Shown here: in pieces, positions 1 through 4,854 of the stretch
Layout: each line of letters begins with the position of its first letter
How positions within the stretch are numbered: the stretch's first letter is position 1
Assembly (NCBI GenBank): GCA_028696285.1
Contig: JAQVHJ010000124.1
Location: forward strand, 1-6,954
Direction: 5' to 3'
Length of the DNA: 6,954 bases
Source of the DNA: a bacterium
Lineage (GTDB): Bacteria > AUK180 > JAQVHJ01
The notes under the pieces: generated by a model
What the model saw: only the letters and a program-made list of their open reading frames with translations
Told to the model about the DNA's origin: nothing
Databases searched by the model: none
Program-made: the position numbers and the translations under genes

Positions 1-1157
1 TCAGGTCCCCTCTCTCCTTTGACTAAACTTGCAAGATGCTCATTCATTGTCTGCATTCCGTATTGTTTACCGGTCTGCATGGCTGAATAAATCTGGTGGA
101 CCTTATCTTCACGAATCATATTTCTGATAGCGGGGGTCGGTACCATAACTTCGCAGGCTAAGCATCTTCCTCCGCCAACCATCGGGATAAGGGTCTGGGA
201 AAGAATTGCCATTAGGATAAAGGAAAGCTGTGTTCGAACCTGAGACTGCTGATGAGCAGGGAAGATATCTATGATACGGTTAACTGACTGTAAAGCATTA
301 TTGGTATGAAGGGTTGCAAAGACCAAATGCCCGGTTTCTGCAATTGTAATTGCAGATTCAATGGTTTCAAGGTCACGCATTTCTCCGATTAGAATGATAT
401 CAGGATCCTGGCGCAGAACATATTTCAATGCGATAGGAAAGGTCTCCGTATCAGTGTGAATTTCACGCTGGTTAATTATACAGTTTTTATGCTTATGAAC
501 ATATTCGATAGGGTCTTCAATAGTAATAATATGCGAATGACGGGCGTCATTAATCTTATCAATAATGGATGCCAAGGTAGTTGATTTCCCGGAACCTGTT
601 GGTCCTGTTACCAGTATCAAACCCTTCGGAAGTTTTACCAGGTCGTTTACAATTGGAGGAAGTCCCAAAGCATCAAATGCAAGGATTTGAAACGGAATAG
701 TTCTTATTGCCATTGCAACTGTACCGCGCTGTTTAAAGACATTTGCCCTGAACCTCGATAAATTCGTAATTCCAAATGATAGGTCAAGCTCGTTGTTCTG
801 TTCAAATTCCTTCTTTTGTTTATCAGTCAAAACGGAATATGCAAGAGATTGAACCTTCTCAGCGCTTAACTTTGCATATGGAAGTGGCATTAAACTGCCA
901 TCCTTCCTGATCGTCGGAGGTACTCCAACTGTCAAATGAAGATCGGATGCATCCAAGTCAAACATTTCTTTCAATAACGATTTTAGAGTAGATTTCTTTA
1001 ATTTAGTCTCGAGATCATCCCCTTCTTCCGCTTCAGGCGTTGTTCCGTTCGGTGGCTGAACACCACTTGGCTGAGTCGGAACTCCTGAAGGAGCTTTAGG
1101 TTCACCTTTAAACGGATTGTCATTTTTTTCCTTTTTTCCCCAATCTCCAAAATTCAT
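1..1157 (-). CDS. pilT: Type IV pilus retraction ATPase PilT (3' end cut by window edge)
   Basis: PilT is a cytoplasmic hexameric ATPase of the PilT/GspE secretion ATPase family. It works at the base of the type IV pilus and powers pilin disassembly and so pilus retraction and twitching motility. I translated 385 codons that run off the left edge with no stop; about 20 C-terminal residues are probably missing. Seen in order: an N-terminal PAS-like region with ASDLHL (70-75), Walker A GPTGSGKST (185-193), Asp box ITIEDPIEY (211-219), Walker B DPDIILIGEMRD (251-262), His box GHLVFATLHTN (276-286), and AIRNMIRE (343-350), which matches the AIRNLIRE retraction signature and separates PilT from PilB. 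The chosen start is the ATG at 1157, supported by an AAAGGAG six bases upstream. It gives an unusual Pro/Glu/Lys-rich extension of about 55 residues before the family's usual beginning. The gene has its own promoter and follows thpR by 90 bp. No other pilus gene is visible in the window. Confidence 0.96.
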   Translation of the reverse strand, partial: MNFGDWGKKEKNDNPFKGEPKAPSGVPTQPSGVQPPNGTTPEAEEGDDLETKLKKSTLKSLLKEMFDLDASDLHLTVGVPPTIRKDGSLMPLPYAKLSAEKVQSLAYSVLTDKQKKEFEQNNELDLSFGITNLSRFRANVFKQRGTVAMAIRTIPFQILAFDALGLPPIVNDLVKLPKGLILVTGPTGSGKSTTLASIIDKINDARHSHIITIEDPIEYVHKHKNCIINQREIHTDTETFPIALKYVLRQDPDIILIGEMRDLETIESAITIAETGHLVFATLHTNNALQSVNRIIDIFPAHQQSQVRTQLSFILMAILSQTLIPMVGGGRCLACEVMVPTPAIRNMIREDKVHQIYSAMQTGKQYGMQTMNEHLASLVKGERGP

Positions 1158-1163
1158 AATAAT

Positions 1164-1170
1164 CTCCTTT
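1164..1170 (-). promoter_or_regulatory. Ribosome binding site deciding the pilT start
   Basis: The minus strand reads AAAGGAG, then six bases, then ATG at 1157. The strength and spacing of this site support translation from this ATG, and hence the long N-terminal extension of PilT. The next in-frame ATG, at Met65 just before the ASDLHL motif, lies inside the conserved domain. Confidence 0.8.
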
Positions 1171-1175
1171 TTAAT

Positions 1176-1191
1176 TTATTTAATCAAATAA
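1176..1191. other. Small AT-only inverted repeat at the expected 5' end of the pilT mRNA
   Basis: TTATTT and AAATAA form a perfect 6 bp inverted repeat around a 4-base loop. It sits just downstream of the pilT -10 box, about where transcription should start. It contains only A-T pairs, so a hairpin would be weak, and such repeats arise easily by chance in AT-rich DNA. It could be an operator half-site pair, but nothing else in the sequence supports that. Confidence 0.2.
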
Positions 1192-1197
1192 CAAATA

Positions 1198-1226
1198 ATT
1201 TTAGCATATAATCTAACAAAAGTCAA
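1198..1226 (-). promoter_or_regulatory. Sigma70-type promoter for pilT
   Basis: On the minus strand a -35 box TTGACT (1221-1226) and a -10 box TAAAAT (1198-1203) are separated by exactly 17 bases (1204-1220). Each differs by one base from the TTGACA/TATAAT consensus. The -10 box lies 40 bases upstream of the pilT ATG, predicting a short leader of roughly 33 nt. The site is in the intergenic gap after thpR, which makes pilT its natural target. Confidence 0.7.
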
Positions 1227-1247
1227 TAACAATTAATTCCATTTTTT

Positions 1248-1826
1248 TCATTCGTTATTCAAACTATTAAATTTAAATTCACCTAATGAGAGATATTCTG
1301 CCCCTTCAGGTCTTAATATACTCTCTAAAAAAGTAAAACCTGTTACTGTCATAACTCCAAAATCCAAATCTTTGTTTTCGTTAAAAAAATCTATTTCGGG
1401 TTTAAGAAGTTTTCCTGTCTTGATCCGGGAAATTGTCAGATGCGGCTTAAATTTCCGGTGATCTTTCGCAAACCCGTAAGTTTCAACCTTTACTTCAATA
1501 AATTGTTGTAATCTTTCCAATTGTTCGGGAATAATTGGTATGTCAACCCATAATACATTGGGGTGATAGAGGTTAGGAAAAGCACCGACTCCCTTAACTT
1601 CAATCTGGAAGGGAGAAGTTTTAGATTCAACTACCATCAGCTCAGAAATAATCTGAGGAATTTTCTCTTCAAGAGTAGGCCCGAGAAATTTAAGAGTAAG
1701 ATGAATCTTTTCGGGAGAAATTAACCGGCCCTTAAAGCCTGCTATTTTCTGGAAATCTTTTTCAAATTTACTAATCTTTTCTTTGATCTCCGTAGAAAGA
1801 GAGATTGCAATAAAAGTTCTTTTCAT
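1248..1826 (-). CDS. thpR: RNA 2',3'-cyclic phosphodiesterase ThpR (2'-5' RNA ligase family)
   Basis: This is a 2H phosphoesterase-superfamily enzyme of 192 residues, close to the usual length of 180-190. The family opens RNA 2',3'-cyclic phosphates to 2'-phosphates and was first described as a 2'-5' tRNA-half ligase; its physiological substrate is still unclear. Both catalytic HxTx motifs are present: HLTL at 42-45 (in IHLTLKFLG) and HLTI at 129-132 (in PHLTISRIK). The N-terminal MKRTFIAISL is the typical family opening, and the tail carries the usual SILRPEGAEYLSL block (169-181). No signal peptide is evident, so it should be cytoplasmic. The start is the ATG at 1826, which overlaps the ogt stop as ATGA; an AAAGGA lies six bases upstream inside the end of ogt. 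It is the last gene of the tight valS-to-thpR series. No hairpin terminator follows its stop. Confidence 0.95.
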   Translation of the reverse strand: MKRTFIAISLSTEIKEKISKFEKDFQKIAGFKGRLISPEKIHLTLKFLGPTLEEKIPQIISELMVVESKTSPFQIEVKGVGAFPNLYHPNVLWVDIPIIPEQLERLQQFIEVKVETYGFAKDHRKFKPHLTISRIKTGKLLKPEIDFFNENKDLDFGVMTVTGFTFLESILRPEGAEYLSLGEFKFNSLNNE

Positions 1827-2323
1827 TTTACTTCCTTTACAGTTTCTAATTCTAACAGGTATTTTTTCCAGGTAATCCCCAAAGAGAATCCGCCCAACTC
1901 ACCATTCTTATTAATTACCCTATGACACGGAATTATTACGGGGATAGGATTAAGCATCATTACCTGGCCAATGGCCCTTGAGTAATTTGTGGAGAATCCC
2001 GCTAACTTTGCAAGATTACTGTAAGATATTCTCTCTCCATACCCCACTTCCTTCTGAAGAGTAATCAAAATTTTTCGTGAGAATGGGTTAAGCTGTTTTA
2101 AATCAACGGGGATTTTTGAAAAATCCACAGGTTTCCTGAGGAAATACCTCTCAACCAACTCTGTGAAGGCAGGGATATCCGTCTTATCCAGATGATCAAT
2201 ACCGAGTGATTTAATTTTTAATTTTATTTCCTCTTTATTTTTTCCGAGAAGAAAATACTTTAATGATCTCCCCTCTATGACCCATCCCGCTGCGCCCTTA
2301 GGAATAGATATTATCGTAATCAT
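1823..2323 (-). CDS. ogt: Methylated-DNA--[protein]-cysteine S-methyltransferase (O6-alkylguanine-DNA alkyltransferase)
   Basis: Ogt is a suicide repair protein that moves the alkyl group from O6-alkylguanine (and O4-alkylthymine) in DNA to its own cysteine. The 166-residue length fits the single-protein Ogt/MGMT type without an Ada regulatory domain. The active site IPCHRV places the acceptor at Cys133. By alignment to human MGMT, the arginine finger is Arg116 (in SRAIGQ), Asn125 matches N137 and Glu160 matches E172, so the catalytic set is complete. Residues 1-79 form the poorly conserved N-terminal domain, and the DNA-binding helix-turn-helix spans roughly 99-120. The active-site loop reads GGFSLGI, with Leu148 at the place of human Gly160, a position that influences inhibitor binding in the human enzyme. 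The start ATG overlaps the murJ stop by 4 nt (ATGA). A strong AAAAAGGAG site at 2332-2340, inside the murJ tail, precedes it by 8 bases. Confidence 0.96.
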   Translation of the reverse strand: MITIISIPKGAAGWVIEGRSLKYFLLGKNKEEIKLKIKSLGIDHLDKTDIPAFTELVERYFLRKPVDFSKIPVDLKQLNPFSRKILITLQKEVGYGERISYSNLAKLAGFSTNYSRAIGQVMMLNPIPVIIPCHRVINKNGELGGFSLGITWKKYLLELETVKEVK

Positions 2324-3936
2324 TTCCTAATCTCCTTTTTTTCCTTATGTAAAAAGATTTTAAATAATGTACTCATGACTTCCACTTTCGAAAGATGGCA
2401 TGAAAGCAGATAAATCCCGCCTGAGAGACAGCATAAAATTACCAGGAAGATAATATAATTCAAAAATTGATTTTGTATTAAAATGATTTTATCCGGAGCA
2501 AATAGAATTCGTATAATCCCTGCGGAAACCGCCATAACAAACGAAGCTCCTATAATTTTAAGAAAAGCAGTTATATCTTCGCTCCATCTGATCTCAGGAA
2601 CCCTTTTCTTCAATAAAATTATTAGAACAGAGAAATTAAACATAGCCGAGATAGATGTAGCGAGAGCCAACCCTCCCCATCTCAGGAATCGAATTAAAAT
2701 CAGGTTCAGGATAATATTCAGGATCATGGCAATAATTGCCACGTTTACCGGGGTTTTGGTATCCTTGTTCGCATAGAACGCCTGAACCATAATCCTCACT
2801 CCCGAAATGAAAACCAAACCTATTGAATAGAAACATAAAGTAAAATATGTTTCCATCGTAGAGATATGGTCAAACTTCCCTCTTTCAAATAAAATATAAA
2901 TAATCTCCTTCCCTCCTAAGAGCAGGATAATTGAACAAGGCAGCATTATAAACAAAACCATCTCCATTCCGTAAAACAGGCTCTTTTTAAACTCATCCTT
3001 ACTGTTATTCGCAACATTTCTTGAAAGCAACGGAAGTATAACCGTGGATATTGCAATTGTAAAAACGCCCAAAGGCAGCTGCATCAAGTGATTACTGTAA
3101 TATAAGTAAGAGACAGCGCCTGTACCCAAACCCCAGGCAAGCATAGTATCCACGATGATATTCACTTCATGAATTGCCTGACCGTAAATGGTCGGGAGCA
3201 TTAACCGGATAACCTTCCTTAAACCTTCATGGGCAAATTTAAAGAATGGGTAAATATGAAATCCCTTCATTATAACAGGAATGAATTGAAATGCAAATTG
3301 AAGAATCCCTCCGACAAGTACACCGAGAGCAAGACCATAGACCTTCTTCTCCGGAGTATCCCCAAAAAGAGGTGAAATAAAGATCATTGCAAAAATTAAA
3401 CTCAGATTCAAGGCAATGGGTGCTGCCGCAGATATCCAGAAATTTTTTATTGAATTTAAAATCCCCATCATAAGCGCGGCTAAAGAAACCATTAAAAGGT
3501 ATGGGAAAATTATCCGTAATAAAATTACCGTAAGGTTAAATTTATCGTCAAAATTTGAAAAATTAAGAGTCAGAACCTGGACTATCGGCTTTGCAAAAAT
3601 AATACTCAATACAACAATTGCGGAAACAATTATAGTGATAAAAGTAAACACGGCAGAAATCATCTGGTTTATCTGTTTCTTATCACCTGTTTTCAGATAA
3701 TCTGCGAAAACCGGAATGAAGGCCGGGTTCAATGCCCCTTCACCGACGAAGCGGCGGAATGTATTGGGAATTCTAAAAGCGACTAAGAATGCATCTGCGA
3801 CAAATGAAGTTCCGAAGATATATGCAATCGCCATATCCCTCGCAAAACCGGAGACCCGTGATATCAACGTAAATATCCCGAATGTAAAACTCGATTTTGT
3901 AATTTCCTTCTTGTTATGAAAATCAGTTTCCGGCAT
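2320..3936 (-). CDS. murJ: Lipid II flippase MurJ (MviN, MVF family)
   Basis: MurJ moves lipid-linked peptidoglycan precursor (lipid II) from the inner to the outer face of the cytoplasmic membrane. The 538 residues show about 14 hydrophobic segments (for example 93-117, 134-161, 166-190, 199-221, 320-341, 396-417, 489-515), as expected for the family. Hallmarks are SRVSGFARD (26-34), ADAF (47-50), RRFVGEGALNPAF (61-73) and YANKDTKTP (388-396). By alignment with E. coli MurJ, the essential residues R18, R24, D39 and R52 are kept as Arg27, Arg33, Asp48 and Arg61. The fifth, R270 in YADRLMEFP, aligns with His283 in YSNHLMQLP. The start at 3936 lies inside the upstream gene (14 nt overlap), with only a weak AAGAAG-type site upstream, so translation may depend on coupling. 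The frame is intact and nothing suggests a broken gene. Confidence 0.97.
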   Translation of the reverse strand: MPETDFHNKKEITKSSFTFGIFTLISRVSGFARDMAIAYIFGTSFVADAFLVAFRIPNTFRRFVGEGALNPAFIPVFADYLKTGDKKQINQMISAVFTFITIIVSAIVVLSIIFAKPIVQVLTLNFSNFDDKFNLTVILLRIIFPYLLMVSLAALMMGILNSIKNFWISAAAPIALNLSLIFAMIFISPLFGDTPEKKVYGLALGVLVGGILQFAFQFIPVIMKGFHIYPFFKFAHEGLRKVIRLMLPTIYGQAIHEVNIIVDTMLAWGLGTGAVSYLYYSNHLMQLPLGVFTIAISTVILPLLSRNVANNSKDEFKKSLFYGMEMVLFIMLPCSIILLLGGKEIIYILFERGKFDHISTMETYFTLCFYSIGLVFISGVRIMVQAFYANKDTKTPVNVAIIAMILNIILNLILIRFLRWGGLALATSISAMFNFSVLIILLKKRVPEIRWSEDITAFLKIIGASFVMAVSAGIIRILFAPDKIILIQNQFLNYIIFLVILCCLSGGIYLLSCHLSKVEVMSTLFKIFLHKEKKEIRK

Positions 3937-4849
3937 AGGTGAAATCTTCTTGGCTTACCTTTTTTAAGTTTAAAATTTCAGGAACATATTCATATTCCAT
4001 GTAAAATCTGATATTTACTTTCTTGAATAAATTTAATATTTTATCTATTACTCTGTAATAAATCTTCAGGCGGAAAGCCATGGGATAGACCGCTTTGTCC
4101 TTGTTCCCACGTATGAATCTTGAAGAGAAAACTAAGTCTGATGCTTCTTCATCATCAAGAATCTTCTTATATGTTTCTGGCATTAACCTTAGAAATCCAA
4201 GGCCGATAAAATAAATTTTTTCCTCCGGAATATGGTTCTTTATCGAATCAATAACCTTGATAAAATCATTTAAAAATTCAGGGTAATAAATAATCGGGTC
4301 GAAAACAATTCCTATTTTTCTTTGTGATAACTTTACCAGGTTCTCTGCAGAATTTATCCTTTCAAATATTCCGGCAGTACCTTTTTCCATCTTCTTGTTT
4401 ATTTCAGGAGTATTCATTGAGAATACAATTGAACAATTATCCGGCAGCTCTGCAATCCGATTCAGATCATCTTTTAGATCAGCCTTCGTTCTCAATTCAA
4501 AAGTAATTTCAGGATATCTCTTGAAAATCTGAGATAACTTAAAAATCCTCTCTCTTATCTGTAGGGGAAAGAAAGAATCATTCAGAACTCCAAGAGAAAC
4601 AGTCTTCCCCTTTAATATTTCATATTTCTCCTTAAGTTCGCCGTTAATCTTTTCATAGTTTGAATAAAGCAATATTTTCCCGGGTGATTCAAGGTAATCG
4701 TTAAGAAAGCAATACTTACAGTTAAATTGGCAGCCCTCTGCAAAATCAAGCCTATAGGAGCATCCATTAATAAATCCGGGAAATGAACTGAACTCGCGGA
4801 TAAAACATCCCGGATTCTCCCTTTCAATCACATTTGAAAATCTTTCCAT
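3923..4849 (-). CDS. SPL-like radical SAM protein (spore photoproduct lyase homologue of unknown substrate)
   Basis: This is a 308-residue cytoplasmic radical SAM enzyme. Cys40, Cys44 and Cys47 (GCQFNCKYCFL, spacing CxxxCxxC) should bind the [4Fe-4S] cluster that cleaves S-adenosylmethionine. Further blocks align by eye with spore photoproduct lyase, the enzyme that reverses the thymine dimer of UV-treated spores: LRTK (119-122) with its VTK segment, FSMNTPEINKKMEKGT (143-158) with FSINSRYV...EPGT, and IVFDPIIYYPEF (181-192) with FVVAPIYRHEGW. Two hydrogen-transfer residues of SPL are absent: the Cys near VLND (B. subtilis C141) is Val88, and the Tyr following the third cluster Cys is Phe48. 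It is also shorter than true SPL (about 340 residues), and nothing sporulation-related is nearby. It may act on another lesion or another substrate. It begins 5 nt after the valS stop, with TAAGG at the stop serving as a close ribosome site, and overlaps murJ. Fold and family are well supported; function is unknown. Confidence 0.85.
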   Translation of the reverse strand: MERFSNVIERENPGCFIREFSSFPGFINGCSYRLDFAEGCQFNCKYCFLNDYLESPGKILLYSNYEKINGELKEKYEILKGKTVSLGVLNDSFFPLQIRERIFKLSQIFKRYPEITFELRTKADLKDDLNRIAELPDNCSIVFSMNTPEINKKMEKGTAGIFERINSAENLVKLSQRKIGIVFDPIIYYPEFLNDFIKVIDSIKNHIPEEKIYFIGLGFLRLMPETYKKILDDEEASDLVFSSRFIRGNKDKAVYPMAFRLKIYYRVIDKILNLFKKVNIRFYMEYEYVPEILNLKKVSQEDFTYAGN

Positions 4850-4854
4850 AAACC

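Noticed and set aside
1158..1247. Rho-independent terminator after thpR
   Set aside because: The gap has A/T runs and short AT palindromes (such as AATTAATT at 1231-1238) but no GC-containing stem followed by a U tract on the minus strand.
2483..2776. Plus-strand open frame of 97 codons opposite murJ
   Set aside because: It lies wholly antisense to a confident murJ frame, has no ribosome site I can see and has a composition typical of the reverse complement of membrane-protein codons.
3416..3919. Two plus-strand open frames opposite the 5' half of murJ
   Set aside because: Both are antisense shadows of conserved MurJ sequence, including the RRFVGEGA region, with no recognisable domain.
3923..4849. 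True spore photoproduct lyase (splB)
   Set aside because: The essential Cys and one Tyr of the hydrogen-transfer path are missing, the protein is short, and no sporulation gene is nearby.
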